From CADEEX01 sp964577955 (GTDB lineage Bacteria > Acidobacteriota > Vicinamibacteria > Vicinamibacterales > CAVVIG01): 64,000 nucleotides of DNA. Positions 1 to 9,116 of the stretch are shown in pieces; position 1 is the stretch's first letter, and every line of letters begins with the position of its first letter. A model generated the notes under the pieces. That model made no database searches. It worked only from the letters and a program-made list of their open reading frames with translations, and had not been told where the DNA came from. The stretch is taken from the NCBI GenBank assembly GCA_964577955.1, contig CAZOAZ010000015.1:52618-116617 (forward strand), given 5' to 3'. A program made the position numbers and the translations under genes.

Positions 1-75
1 AAGCTGACGCCCAAAGCCGGTGCGAACCCGGCGCGGCTCATCGGCCAGTCGGTTCCGCTGATGCCCAAGCGGTAG
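1..75 (+). CDS. 3' end of an unidentified gene (cut by window edge)
   Basis: An open frame enters at base 1 and ends with KLTPKAGANPARLIGQSVPL followed by MPKR and a TAG stop at 73-75. Only 24 residues are visible, too few to assign a family. It lies 36 bases upstream of the next gene on the same strand, so the two may be co-transcribed. Confidence 0.5.
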   Translation, partial: KLTPKAGANPARLIGQSVPLMPKR

Positions 76-111
76 AGCCAACGTCGCCGGTTTCACCCAG
101 GAGGTGGACGC

Positions 112-2226
112 GTGCGTGTGCAATCCTCACGGCGGGCCCTGGCGAAACGACTGCTCGGCGGACTACTGCTCGTCGTCGCGTGGTCGCTGCCGGCCGGCGC
201 GCAGATCACGCGGATCGAGATCACATCGCGCACGACGGCGAGCGAGCCGGCGTTTGCTGCCGTCGGCGCGTACGACGTCATCAAGGGCCGGGCGTACGGT
301 GAGCTCGACCCCGCCGATCGGCGCAACGCGATCATCCAGGACCTGAACCTGGCGCCTCGGAACGCGCGCGGCCGCGTGGCCTACGTGACGACGTTCACGC
401 TCGCGCGTCCATCGAATTCGGCAAAGGCCTCCGGCGTGCTCATGTACAGCGTCGTCAATCGCGGCAACGGCGATGTTGCACCCGATGCGGACGGACACGT
501 GTGGCTGGTGAGCGGGTGGCAGGGCGACCTCACGCCGACGCCTGCGAATCAGACGATCGAGGTGCCGACCGCGGTCAACGCCGACGGCTCGCCGGTCGTC
601 GGCATTGCGCTCGCACGATTCAGCAACCTGCAGGCAGGAACGACAACCGTCTCCGTCGCCACACCGCGGGATCCCAAGGCGGCTGGGAGCGCGATCTACC
701 GTCAGGCGGCCGCCGATCAACGGGCGGCGTCGCTGATCTCAGTGCGGTCGGAAACCACGACAGGACAACAGAGTGGCGTCGTCACGATTCCGCGGACGGA
801 CTGGGCATTCGCCGACTGCCGGACGGTTCCCTTTCCCGGCACGCCCGATCGCACCAGGCTTTGCGTCAAGGGCGGCTTCGACCAGTCGCGGCTCTATCAG
901 CTCGTCTACAACGCACAGGATCCGCTCGTGCTTGGCGTCGGGCTCGCCGCGACGCGCGATCTCGTGTCGTATTTCCGCCACGCAACCGATGCTGGAAACC
1001 CCGTCGTCGGTCTGGTTCGGCACGCGGTCGCGATCGGCAACTCGCAGTCGGGCAATTTCATCAAGACCTTCATTCATCTCGGCTTCAACGAGGACTTGTC
1101 GGGTCGCATCGTGTGGGATGGCGCGTTTCCCCGCATCGCGGGACGTCAAACACCAATGAACTTCCGCATGGCGCTGCCCGGCGGCGCCGCTGATCTCTTC
1201 GAACCCGGGAGCGAAGCCGTGCTCACCTGGGGCAAGTACGAAGACAAGACGCGCGGACGGCAAGGCGCCACGAGTTTGCTCGATCGATGCACGGCGACCA
1301 GGACGTGTCCGAAAGTCATCGAAGCGTTTGGCGCCACGGAGTTCTGGGGTCTGCGGATGTCGCCCGGGCTCATCGGGACCGACGCGAAGGCTGACATTCC
1401 TCTTCCCGACAATGTGCGCCGCTTCTACTATCCAGGCACGGCGCACGGCGGCGGACGCGGCGGGTTCAGCGTCGCGCTGCCGCCGGCCACAAACGCGGGA
1501 TGCGTGCTGCCGGGGAATCCAAATCCGGAGGCGGAACAGACGAGAGCCTTGACTGTGGCGCTCGTCGAGTGGGTCACCCGCGGGACGCCGCCGCCGGCGA
1601 GCCGTTATCCGCTCCTCAGCAAGGGCGAACTCGCGCCGGCGACACGAACCGGCGTCCGATTTCCCAACGTGCCGCAGATTCCGTTTCAGGACAACTTCGT
1701 GAACGCCGTTCTGGACTACGACTTCGGACCAGGCTTCAATGCGAACGACCTCACCGGGACGATCGCGGTTCAACCGCCGCGCATCGTGCAGGTCATTCCC
1801 ACGTATGTGCCAACCGTCAACAGCGACGGCAACGAAATCGCCGGCGCTCCGTCCGTGCTTCATCAGGCGCCGCTTGCGACCTACCTCGGATGGAACATCC
1901 GGGCAAGCGGCTTCGACAAGGGACGGATTTGCGGCTTCAACGGTGGGGTCGTTCCCTTCGCACAGACCCGCGCCGAGCGCGTCGCGGCGAACGACCCGCG
2001 TCCGTCGCTCGAAGAACGGTACGGAACGCTGGAGGGCTATGTCTGCGTGGTGCGCGCGGCGGCGGAGCGCATGGTGAGCGATCGGCTGCTGCTGCGCGAC
2101 GACGCGGACCGCACGATTCGACAGGCCATGGAAAGCCAGGCGCTGCCCACCGCGGCCAATGCGACGGCGGACGCTCGGGCCGTTGGAGCGCAACTCTGTG
2201 CTCCGCCGCGGACCCAGGGACGCTGA
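112..2226 (+). CDS. Secreted alpha/beta-hydrolase-domain protein
   Basis: A 704-residue protein with a clear N-terminal signal sequence (RLLGGLLLVVAWSLPAGA, cleavage after AGA near residue 30), so it is exported. It resembles the large alpha/beta hydrolase domain proteins that are common and mostly uncharacterised in Acidobacteriota and Proteobacteria. A serine nucleophile-elbow-like motif, GNSQSGNF, lies near residues 309-316. The GTG start at 112 is chosen because AGGAGG lies 7 bases upstream (99-104) and the signal peptide begins there. A carboxylic ester hydrolase is the likeliest activity, but the substrate is unknown. A CitMHS-type transporter follows after 16 bases, which suggests that hydrolysis of an organic-acid conjugate and uptake could be linked. 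That link is inference only. Confidence 0.85.
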   Translation: MRVQSSRRALAKRLLGGLLLVVAWSLPAGAQITRIEITSRTTASEPAFAAVGAYDVIKGRAYGELDPADRRNAIIQDLNLAPRNARGRVAYVTTFTLARPSNSAKASGVLMYSVVNRGNGDVAPDADGHVWLVSGWQGDLTPTPANQTIEVPTAVNADGSPVVGIALARFSNLQAGTTTVSVATPRDPKAAGSAIYRQAAADQRAASLISVRSETTTGQQSGVVTIPRTDWAFADCRTVPFPGTPDRTRLCVKGGFDQSRLYQLVYNAQDPLVLGVGLAATRDLVSYFRHATDAGNPVVGLVRHAVAIGNSQSGNFIKTFIHLGFNEDLSGRIVWDGAFPRIAGRQTPMNFRMALPGGAADLFEPGSEAVLTWGKYEDKTRGRQGATSLLDRCTATRTCPKVIEAFGATEFWGLRMSPGLIGTDAKADIPLPDNVRRFYYPGTAHGGGRGGFSVALPPATNAGCVLPGNPNPEAEQTRALTVALVEWVTRGTPPPASRYPLLSKGELAPATRTGVRFPNVPQIPFQDNFVNAVLDYDFGPGFNANDLTGTIAVQPPRIVQVIPTYVPTVNSDGNEIAGAPSVLHQAPLATYLGWNIRASGFDKGRICGFNGGVVPFAQTRAERVAANDPRPSLEERYGTLEGYVCVVRAAAERMVSDRLLLRDDADRTIRQAMESQALPTAANATADARAVGAQLCAPPRTQGR

Positions 2227-2242
2227 CTGATCTGGATACCGG

Positions 2243-3544
2243 ATGCTCGCACTGTCCGGCTATCTGACCATCGCCGCGCTGCTGGCGCTGGTGCTCTCGC
2301 GGCGCGCCACGCCGCTCGTCGCGCTCATCGCCGTCCCGCTCCTCGCCGCGCTCCTCACTGGCCACGCGCCTGACATCGGCGGCTACGTCGCGTCCGGGTT
2401 GCAACAGACCGCCGGCGTAGCCGCGACGTTTGTCTTCGCGATCATCCATTTCGGCGTCATGTCGGACGCGGGCCTCCTCGACCCGATCGTGGATCGCGTC
2501 CTGCGGATGGTCGGCGCCGATCCGCTGAAGATCGTGTTGGGATCGACGCTGCTCGCGGCGCTCGCGCATCTCGACGGATCGGGCGCGGTGACGTTCCTCC
2601 TGGTCATTCCGGTGATGTTGCCGCTCTACGAACGTCTCGGCATGGATCGCCGGGTGCTGGCGTGCGTCGTGGCAATGGCCGCGGGCGTCATGAACATCCT
2701 GCCCTGGGGCGGACCGTTGCTTCGCGCGGCCGCCTCGCTCCACGTCTCCGTGTCGGATCTCTTCGTGCCGCTCGCGGCACCGACGGGAGCCGGCCTCGCG
2801 TTTGTCTTCGCCGCCGCGTGGTGGTTGGGCCGCCGCGAATCAGCTCGACTCGGGCATCGCGGCGGTCACGGGGCACCCGCGATGCCGAACCGCATCCTCG
2901 ACGCCGGCGTCGCGGCGCTGCGACGGCCGCGTCTCGTGTGGTTCAACGCCGCGCTCACCGTCGTGATGCTGGCGCTGATGGTGGCGGAAGTCCTGTCTCC
3001 CGCCCTCGCCTTCATGGCGGGCGCCGTCATCGCGCTCGCGGTCAACTATCCGAACATTGCCGATCAGCGCGCCCGGGTCGATGCGCACGCGCAGGCCGCG
3101 CTCATGATGGCGACAATCCTGCTCGCCGCCGGCGTCTTCACCGGCATTCTCAAGGGCACCGGCATGCTCGGCGCGATGGCCGAGTCCGCGGTTCGCGTGA
3201 TCCCTCCCGCCATGGGACCACACATCCCGTTGCTGCTCAGCGTACTCGCGATGCCCTTGAGCCTCGTGTTCGATCCTGACTCCTTCTATCTCGGAGTGCT
3301 TCCGGTCATCGCCGAAGTGTCAGGCGGGTTCGGCGTACCGACGGTGCAGGTTGGACAGGCCGCGCTCCTCGGCCAGATGACGACGGGATTCCCCGTCAGT
3401 CCGCTGACGCCGGCCACGTTCCTGCTCGTCGGCCTCAGCGGGCTCGACCTCGCCGAGCATCAGCGATTCTCGATCCCGTGGCTGTTCGCGACGACGATCG
3501 TGATGGCGGCGGCGGCGATCGCCTTTGGTGTGTTTGGCGTCTGA
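2243..3544 (+). CDS. CitMHS-family (citrate/proton symporter-like) membrane transporter
   Basis: A 433-residue polytopic membrane protein with about 11-12 hydrophobic segments. Segments such as IIHFGVMSDAGLLDPIVDRV, AHLDGSGAVTFLL and MNILPWGGP match the CitMHS group of metal-citrate:proton symporters, so an organic-acid substrate is likely but not proven. The second half has the repeat-like features expected of this fold. The ATG at 2243 is 16 bases after the hydrolase stop, so the pair is probably co-transcribed. Its last ~280 bases are duplicated at 19785-20066 with about 20 differences by hand count, including a 119-base stretch that is identical (3347-3465 versus 19869-19987). Confidence 0.88.
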   Translation: MLALSGYLTIAALLALVLSRRATPLVALIAVPLLAALLTGHAPDIGGYVASGLQQTAGVAATFVFAIIHFGVMSDAGLLDPIVDRVLRMVGADPLKIVLGSTLLAALAHLDGSGAVTFLLVIPVMLPLYERLGMDRRVLACVVAMAAGVMNILPWGGPLLRAAASLHVSVSDLFVPLAAPTGAGLAFVFAAAWWLGRRESARLGHRGGHGAPAMPNRILDAGVAALRRPRLVWFNAALTVVMLALMVAEVLSPALAFMAGAVIALAVNYPNIADQRARVDAHAQAALMMATILLAAGVFTGILKGTGMLGAMAESAVRVIPPAMGPHIPLLLSVLAMPLSLVFDPDSFYLGVLPVIAEVSGGFGVPTVQVGQAALLGQMTTGFPVSPLTPATFLLVGLSGLDLAEHQRFSIPWLFATTIVMAAAAIAFGVFGV

Positions 3545-3561
3545 GCGCGGCGACCTCGGTC

Positions 3562-4962
3562 TCAGCCTGTAAAATCGCTCGCCTCTATTCCCAGCTGCTT
3601 CATTTTCAGGTGCAGCGTCTTGTAGTCCGTTTTCAGCGCTTTCGAAGCAACCGTCTTGTTGCCGTGGCTTGCCCGCAGGGTTTCACTGATGATGTCGCGC
3701 TCCGCATCCCGGGCAGCCTCTTCGGCCGTCTCGCGCAGCGAACGGCCGGCCAGTTGATAACGCGGCCGATGGAACAGCGATACGGGCTGACTCGCCCCCA
3801 GGCGCAGGGCGGATGGTCGAATGACGACGTCGTCGCTTCGTAGCACCGCCTGCCGAACGACATTGCGGAGTTCGCGCACGTTGCCAGGCCAGTCATGCTC
3901 CGACAGCATTTCAAGCGTCTCCGGGAGAATCGCTCGCACCGGACGGCGCAATTCGATGCTCGCTTCTTCGATGAAGCGGTTCGCGAGGTACTCGATGTCT
4001 TCGCGACGCTCGCGCAGTGGCGGCAGCGCAATCGTGTATTGGGCGAGCCGAAAGAAGAGGTCCGAGCGAAACCGACCATCGGCAACCATCGCCTGAAGGT
4101 CGTGGTTGGTCGCCGCGACGAAGCGGATGTTGGTCCGCGCTCTTTTGTCAGACCCGATCGGTTGCACCTCGTTGGTCTCGAGCGCGCGCAACAGCTTCGC
4201 TTGGAGCCCGAGCGCGAGATTGCCCATTTCGTCCAGGAAACAGGTGCCCTCCTCCGCGAGCCGAAAGAGTCCCAGCCGTCGCCGATCGGCACCCGTAAAC
4301 GCCCCTTTGGTGTGTCCGAACAGTTCGGATTCGACGAGCGGTTCCGGAATGGCCCCGCAGTCGAGCGCGACGAACGGTTTCTGGCGTCGAGCGCTCTGCC
4401 GATGAATGGCCTGCGCCACGAGTTCCTTCCCCGTGCCCGTTTCACCGGTGATCAGAACCGTGAACTTGGAGGCCGCGACAATCTTGACCTGCTCGACGAC
4501 ATCCTCGACCAGTGCGCTGACGCCCATCTGCGCCGCCAGCAGACTCCCCTCCTCTCGACCGAGGCGCTGTCGCAGGTCCGTCACCTCAAGTTGCAAGTCC
4601 AGCGAGTGGAGGGCTCGTCGCGCGACGACCACGAGTTCGTCGCGGTCGATCGGCGTGGTGAGGTAGTCGAAGGCACCGATCTGCATCGCGCGGACGGCCG
4701 TTCGCACGTCTTGCGAGCCGGTGAGCATGACGATGGGAACGGACGGTCTCGCAACCTTGAGCTGCTCGAGGACGGCGAGCGCCTGTCCGCCGGTCGACTC
4801 GAAATCGAGGAGCACGAGATCGGGACGCTCCGTCGCCGCGCGCCTCACCCCAGATGAAACGTTGCGATCGAACAGAACCTGAAACTCGCCATCCCCGAAC
4901 GCCTTAGTGACGATTTCTGAGAGCGTTTCGGAATCTTCAATGACGAGCACCTTCCGGCTCAT
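3562..4962 (-). CDS. NtrC-family sigma-54-dependent response regulator
   Basis: A 466-residue activator with the domain order receiver (1-120), AAA+ sigma-54 interaction domain (about 140-370) and Fis-type helix-turn-helix (about 420-466). The AAA+ domain has Walker A GETGTGKE, the sigma-54 contact loop GAFTGA, a Walker-B-type FLDEMG and an arginine-finger region, so it should drive open-complex formation by sigma-54 polymerase. The receiver keeps the phospho-acceptor D53 but has T103 where the conserved lysine of the K-P motif is expected (YLTTP). The start at 4962 places the first residue just before the receiver strand; an in-frame ATG at 5025 would add 21 unconserved residues, and neither has a good ribosome site. 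It is divergent from the phosphorelay cluster and convergent with the transporter (17-base gap). Confidence 0.93.
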   Translation of the reverse strand: MSRKVLVIEDSETLSEIVTKAFGDGEFQVLFDRNVSSGVRRAATERPDLVLLDFESTGGQALAVLEQLKVARPSVPIVMLTGSQDVRTAVRAMQIGAFDYLTTPIDRDELVVVARRALHSLDLQLEVTDLRQRLGREEGSLLAAQMGVSALVEDVVEQVKIVAASKFTVLITGETGTGKELVAQAIHRQSARRQKPFVALDCGAIPEPLVESELFGHTKGAFTGADRRRLGLFRLAEEGTCFLDEMGNLALGLQAKLLRALETNEVQPIGSDKRARTNIRFVAATNHDLQAMVADGRFRSDLFFRLAQYTIALPPLRERREDIEYLANRFIEEASIELRRPVRAILPETLEMLSEHDWPGNVRELRNVVRQAVLRSDDVVIRPSALRLGASQPVSLFHRPRYQLAGRSLRETAEEAARDAERDIISETLRASHGNKTVASKALKTDYKTLHLKMKQLGIEASDFTG

Positions 4963-5079
4963 GTGTACGCGCACTGTAGTCAATCGGAAGGTAGATGTCT
5001 GTAGGAAAAGAGGAGACACCGTCATTTAGTGTGGCAACTTGTGTGAGTCGGCGCAGCCCTTGAGTCACCGAACGAAGTG

Positions 5080-5095
5080 TCTGTCTCTGGACAGA
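5080..5095. promoter_or_regulatory. Inverted repeat, candidate activator (enhancer) site
   Basis: TCTGTC-TCTG-GACAGA is a perfect 6+6 dyad. It lies about 185-200 bases upstream of the -24/-12 element at 5267-5282, a distance typical for enhancers bound by NtrC-type activators, and next to a gene for such an activator. The binding assignment is inference. Confidence 0.3.
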
Positions 5096-5266
5096 TCGAG
5101 CGCGGATCGCTGTCGCTCTTCGCGCGCAGGGCGGATTGAACGGACATTCACCGGGCGTCGTGTATTGCCAGCGCGCCATGGCGTCCTCACCAGAGCGTGT
5201 GAAGCCGTGTTCCGCGCCGCAGGCGATAACTGCTGCATCAACGGCGCTTAGACACCTGCGTCGAGC

Positions 5267-5282
5267 TGGCCCCAAGGTTGCT
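5267..5282 (+). promoter_or_regulatory. Sigma-54 (-24/-12) promoter upstream of the phosphorelay operon
   Basis: TGGCCC-CAAGG-TTGCT fits the consensus TGGCAC-N5-TTGCW with one mismatch and the exact ten-base GG-to-GC spacing. The expected transcription start (near 5293) leaves about 60 bases of leader before the ATG at 5356. The divergently encoded NtrC-type protein is an obvious candidate activator. Confidence 0.55.
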
Positions 5283-5355
5283 CTTAGTGAGATAGCACGA
5301 TAGGCGTCTGTTCTCGAAACGTTCGAGCCGAGTGTGTGTGTGACAAAGGCCCCCA

Positions 5356-8300
5356 ATGGCAACGATCCTGATCGTTGACGACCTCGCGTCGAACCGAAAG
5401 CTGCTCGTTCGACTGTTGGCGCGCGATGGTCACAATCTGATCGAGGCCTCGAACGGTCGCCAGGCACTTGACGTCGTTCGGGCAACGAATCCCGACCTGG
5501 TAATCACTGACGTCTTGATGCCGATCATGGACGGCTATGGGCTGGCTCGGGACCTTCGTCGCGATCCCGCGACGGCTCATATCCCGGTGGTGTTCTTCAC
5601 GGCGCACTACGGCGAGCGCGAGGCGCGCGAACTGGCCTTGTCCTGTGGCCGTTCGTACGTGCTGACGAAGCCGACGCCCAACGAAGAAATTCGGCGCTTT
5701 GTGGACCGGGTTCTGTCCACCGGCGCGACGGCTGCGACAAATAGCGACATTTCGTCAGCCGACCGGGTGAGCACGTTCGATCGAGAGCACCTGCGTCTCG
5801 TCACCGACAAGCTGTCGGAAAAAGTCGATGACCTGCGGGTGGCCAACACGCGTTTGAGAGCCCTGATCAACATCGGTCTGGAGCTCGCCGCGGAAGCGGA
5901 CGCCGATCGCGTGTTTCAAGGCCTCTGCGACGCTGCCCTGGATCTGTTTGGCGCCACCTACGCCACGCTGGGCCTCGTGGACCCACACACCAAAACCGTC
6001 CAGCGGCTTGTGATGTCCGGCTCGGAAGGCGCTGGGTGGATCGGCGTCGGCGACTCAGTGACCGGCGTGATCGGCACGGTTGTTGCCGACGCTCGAACGA
6101 TCCGGCAGGACAACCCGAGCGGCGACCCCACCGCGCTGGGGCTTCCGTCGCTTCATCCATTGGTCAAGACCGTGCTCGCGACGCCTCTGGCCTCGCCGAG
6201 CCAAACCTACGGCTGGCTGTGCCTGATCGGCAACGAAGGACAGGCCTTCACCGTCGACGACGAGCAGTTGATCGCGGCGATGGCGGGCCAGGTTGGACGC
6301 ATTTACGAGAACAAGAATCTTCATGCGGTGACGCACACGCGGGCCCAGGAGCTCGCTCAGGCAGAAGAGCGGATCGAGCTCGAGCGGCAACAAGCGAAAC
6401 GGGCACAACAGCGGACCGAGGCGCGCTATCGCAAGCTCTTTGAATGCGCCCCGGACGGGATCGTCATCGCCGACTCGGAGGCGACGGTCCTCGAGGCGAA
6501 CGACAGCTTGTGCCGGATGCTCGGGTACACAAAGACTGAGCTGGTCGGGCTCCGGGCCGCGCAGCTCGTCGCGGCCGAGGAAGTCGGGCAGATTCAAAGC
6601 ACCCTCGATCAGATTCGTGCCAAAGCGGATCACCACCGCGAGTGGCAGTTCCGTCGCAAAGACGGCACATTCTTTCCCGCCGAAGTCCTGGCGACGCAAA
6701 TGTCGGACGGCAAGATTCTCAGCATGATTCGCGATGTGACCGATCGCAAACGGGCCGACGAACAGACCGCCCAGGCCCTGCGCGAGCTGAACGACGTGAA
6801 GGCCGCGATCGACGAGCACGCCATCGTCGCGATCACCGATCCCAAAGGCAAGATTACCTACGTCAACGACAAGTTCTGTCGTATTTCGCAGTATTCGCGC
6901 GAGGAGCTGATCGGCAAAGACCATCGGATCATCAACTCCGGCCTGCACTCGAAGGAATTCATTCGGAACCTGTGGCAGACGATCGGCGCGGGCCGCGTCT
7001 GGAAGGGCGAGATCAAGAATCGAGCGAAAGACGGAACGTTCTACTGGGTCGAGACGACCATCGTGCCGCGGCTTGGGGAGGACGGGCGGCCGATTCAATA
7101 CATTGCGATCAGAGCCGATATCACCGAACGAAAGCACTTCGAACAAGTCCTGCAGGAGAAGAACGTGGAGCTCGAAGCGGCCAGTCGGATGAAGTCGGAA
7201 TTTCTGGCGAACATGTCGCACGAGCTGCGGACGCCGTTGAACGCGATCATCGGCTTCTCCGAAGTGCTGAAGGATGGGATCACCGGCCCGCTCGCTCAGA
7301 CGCAACACAAGTTCGTGTGCGACATCTTCAACAGCGGCACGCATCTCCTCTCGCTGATCAACGACATCCTCGACCTGTCGAAAGTCGAGGCCGGCAAGAT
7401 GGTTCTCGACCTCGAGCCGGTTCACTTGTCGGCGCTGCTCACCAACAGTCTGTCGATCATTCGCGAAAAGGCGCTCAATCGCCGCATCGGCCTCAGCATG
7501 GAGCTGGCTGACGACCTCGGGGCGATTGACGCCGACTCACGGAAGGTCAAGCAAGTCGTCTACAACCTGCTCGCGAACGCGGTCAAGTTCACCTCGGACG
7601 GCGGCCAAGTTCTCGTGCGTGCCACGCGCGTGACCCGCGCGCAGGTCGGACGCTGCTTCGGCAAGTGGCCTGGGCGCAGCCTGCCGCTGGCCGACCATGC
7701 CTTCGAAGACTTCGTCGAGATTCGCGTGACCGACAACGGCATCGGCATCTCGACGGAACAGCAGGCGCAGCTGTTCCGGCCCTTTAATCAAATCGACAGC
7801 GGCCTGGCCAGGAAATTCGAGGGCACCGGACTTGGTCTCGCGATGGTGAAATCGCTGACCGAGTTGCACGGCGGCACCGTCGCCGTCGAGAGCGCGGTCG
7901 GCGAAGGGTCCTCCTTCGCGGTCTGGCTGCCCACCCGGGGGCGGGCGGACGACCGGCGGACGCTGGAGGCGGCCGGCGATGTCGAGGCCATGTTGCATCC
8001 AACCGCCCTGGTCGTGGAGCAGGACTCGTACATCGCGGAACTGATGGGCCTGCAGCTCGAATCCGAAGGGTTTCGCGTCGTCCGCGCCGAATCGGTCGAC
8101 GTGGCCGTCGCGCTCGCCGCCCAAGAACCGCTCGCGCTGATTGTTCTCGATACGCGGCGTCCGAAGTCGAGCGGGCGCAAGTTTCTCGAGCGGATCAAAC
8201 TCGCTCCAGCGCTCCGTCGCATCCCGATCGTCACGGTACCGATCGTCGCGGCCGCTCGCGACGCGGAGTCCAGAGTGTCGGCGATCATCGGGAAGCCGGT

Positions 8301-8745
8301 CTCGAGGCAGGCGCTTCATCAAGCCTTGACGGAGCTCGGGCTGTTGCCGCTCGCGGCGGGGCAGAAGCTCAGAGTACTGGTCGTCGACGACGATCCCAAG
8401 GCCGTCGATCTGATTACCGCGCGCATGACCAAGCAAACGAGCACGGTGCTTCCGGCCTATGGCGGCCGGGAAGCCATCAGTGCGGCCTCGCAACTGCTCC
8501 CGGACCTCATCATTCTCGATCTCATGATGCCGCGCGTGAACGGCTTCGACGTCGTCGATGCCCTGCGGCGCGACCCACGCACGGCGGGCATTCCGATTCT
8601 GGTGGTGACCGCGAAGGGCATCACGCTCGAGGATCGCACCAGACTCAATGGCTCGGCGACACCACGCGGACACGCGGATTTCGATGCTGACCGGTTCACG
8701 GCGAACGTCCGCTCCGTACTCTTCAACGGCCGAAAGGCGAGCTGA
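5356..8745 (+). CDS. Soluble hybrid histidine kinase (REC-GAF-PAS-PAS-HisKA-HATPase-REC-REC)
   Basis: A 1129-residue cytoplasmic kinase with no membrane segment. The N-terminal receiver (1-120) has D52 and K105 and is followed by a GAF domain (about 165-320), PAS (about 350-465), PAS (about 475-595), a HisKA dimerisation domain with phospho-histidine H622 in SHELRTP, and a HATPase domain with DNGIG and GTGLGL boxes. Two receivers form the C-terminus. The last one has LNGSATPRG where the conserved lysine is usual, so it may be impaired. Receivers at both ends suggest phosphate entry from, and exit to, other proteins of the cluster. It is the first gene after the -24/-12 promoter, and the next gene starts 2 bases after its stop. 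Confidence 0.93.
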   Translation: MATILIVDDLASNRKLLVRLLARDGHNLIEASNGRQALDVVRATNPDLVITDVLMPIMDGYGLARDLRRDPATAHIPVVFFTAHYGEREARELALSCGRSYVLTKPTPNEEIRRFVDRVLSTGATAATNSDISSADRVSTFDREHLRLVTDKLSEKVDDLRVANTRLRALINIGLELAAEADADRVFQGLCDAALDLFGATYATLGLVDPHTKTVQRLVMSGSEGAGWIGVGDSVTGVIGTVVADARTIRQDNPSGDPTALGLPSLHPLVKTVLATPLASPSQTYGWLCLIGNEGQAFTVDDEQLIAAMAGQVGRIYENKNLHAVTHTRAQELAQAEERIELERQQAKRAQQRTEARYRKLFECAPDGIVIADSEATVLEANDSLCRMLGYTKTELVGLRAAQLVAAEEVGQIQSTLDQIRAKADHHREWQFRRKDGTFFPAEVLATQMSDGKILSMIRDVTDRKRADEQTAQALRELNDVKAAIDEHAIVAITDPKGKITYVNDKFCRISQYSREELIGKDHRIINSGLHSKEFIRNLWQTIGAGRVWKGEIKNRAKDGTFYWVETTIVPRLGEDGRPIQYIAIRADITERKHFEQVLQEKNVELEAASRMKSEFLANMSHELRTPLNAIIGFSEVLKDGITGPLAQTQHKFVCDIFNSGTHLLSLINDILDLSKVEAGKMVLDLEPVHLSALLTNSLSIIREKALNRRIGLSMELADDLGAIDADSRKVKQVVYNLLANAVKFTSDGGQVLVRATRVTRAQVGRCFGKWPGRSLPLADHAFEDFVEIRVTDNGIGISTEQQAQLFRPFNQIDSGLARKFEGTGLGLAMVKSLTELHGGTVAVESAVGEGSSFAVWLPTRGRADDRRTLEAAGDVEAMLHPTALVVEQDSYIAELMGLQLESEGFRVVRAESVDVAVALAAQEPLALIVLDTRRPKSSGRKFLERIKLAPALRRIPIVTVPIVAAARDAESRVSAIIGKPVSRQALHQALTELGLLPLAAGQKLRVLVVDDDPKAVDLITARMTKQTSTVLPAYGGREAISAASQLLPDLIILDLMMPRVNGFDVVDALRRDPRTAGIPILVVTAKGITLEDRTRLNGSATPRGHADFDADRFTANVRSVLFNGRKAS

Positions 8746-8747
8746 CC

Positions 8748-9116
8748 ATGGCCACCGTGCTGGTCGTCGAAGACAATCCGGCCAATCTCACGCTGACGGA
8801 ATTTCTGCTGCAGGAGGCGGGCCACACGGTCCTCAGCTCCTCGAGCGCGGAAGCGGCGCTGACGATGGCGCACGACATGCGGCCCGAATTGATCCTGATG
8901 GACATTCAGCTCCCCGGCATGGACGGCCTCGAGGCGGTCAGCCTGCTGAAACGCGACGATTCGACGTGCGCCATTCCGGTGATCGCGCTCACGGCGCTCG
9001 CCATGAAGGGTGATGAAGCGCGGATTCGGGCCGCCGGCTGCAACGACTACATCGCCAAACCGATGCGCTACAAGGAACTTCTTGCGGCGATTGCCGCGCA
9101 ACTGGAAGCAGCATGA
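8748..9116 (+). CDS. Single-domain response regulator (DivK/CheY-like)
   Basis: A 122-residue stand-alone receiver with acidic pair E8-D9, phospho-acceptor D52, T82 and K104. It has no output domain. The stretch TALAMKGDEARIRAAGCNDY is typical of DivK-type proteins, which act as phosphate shuttles or allosteric regulators of kinases. It starts 2 bases after the preceding kinase and overlaps the next kinase by ATGA, so translation is coupled and partnership with one or both kinases is likely. Confidence 0.92.
   Translation: MATVLVVEDNPANLTLTEFLLQEAGHTVLSSSSAEAALTMAHDMRPELILMDIQLPGMDGLEAVSLLKRDDSTCAIPVIALTALAMKGDEARIRAAGCNDYIAKPMRYKELLAAIAAQLEAA

Larger units (their letters stand above)
4963..5355. 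other. Divergent intergenic region between sigma-54 activator and phosphorelay genes
   Basis: This 393-base gap separates two divergent transcription units. It holds a -24/-12 element on the plus strand (5267-5282) and a perfect 6-base inverted repeat (5080-5095). Short open frames on both strands have no ribosome sites or recognisable residues, and I do not call them genes. Confidence 0.6.

Noticed and set aside
739..2193. A 484-codon minus-strand frame opposite the secreted hydrolase
   Set aside because: No recognisable residues or ribosome site; high-GC antisense shadow of a well-supported gene.
5039..5251. A 70-codon frame in the divergent gap
   Set aside because: No ribosome site or recognisable residues, and it overlaps the candidate enhancer region.
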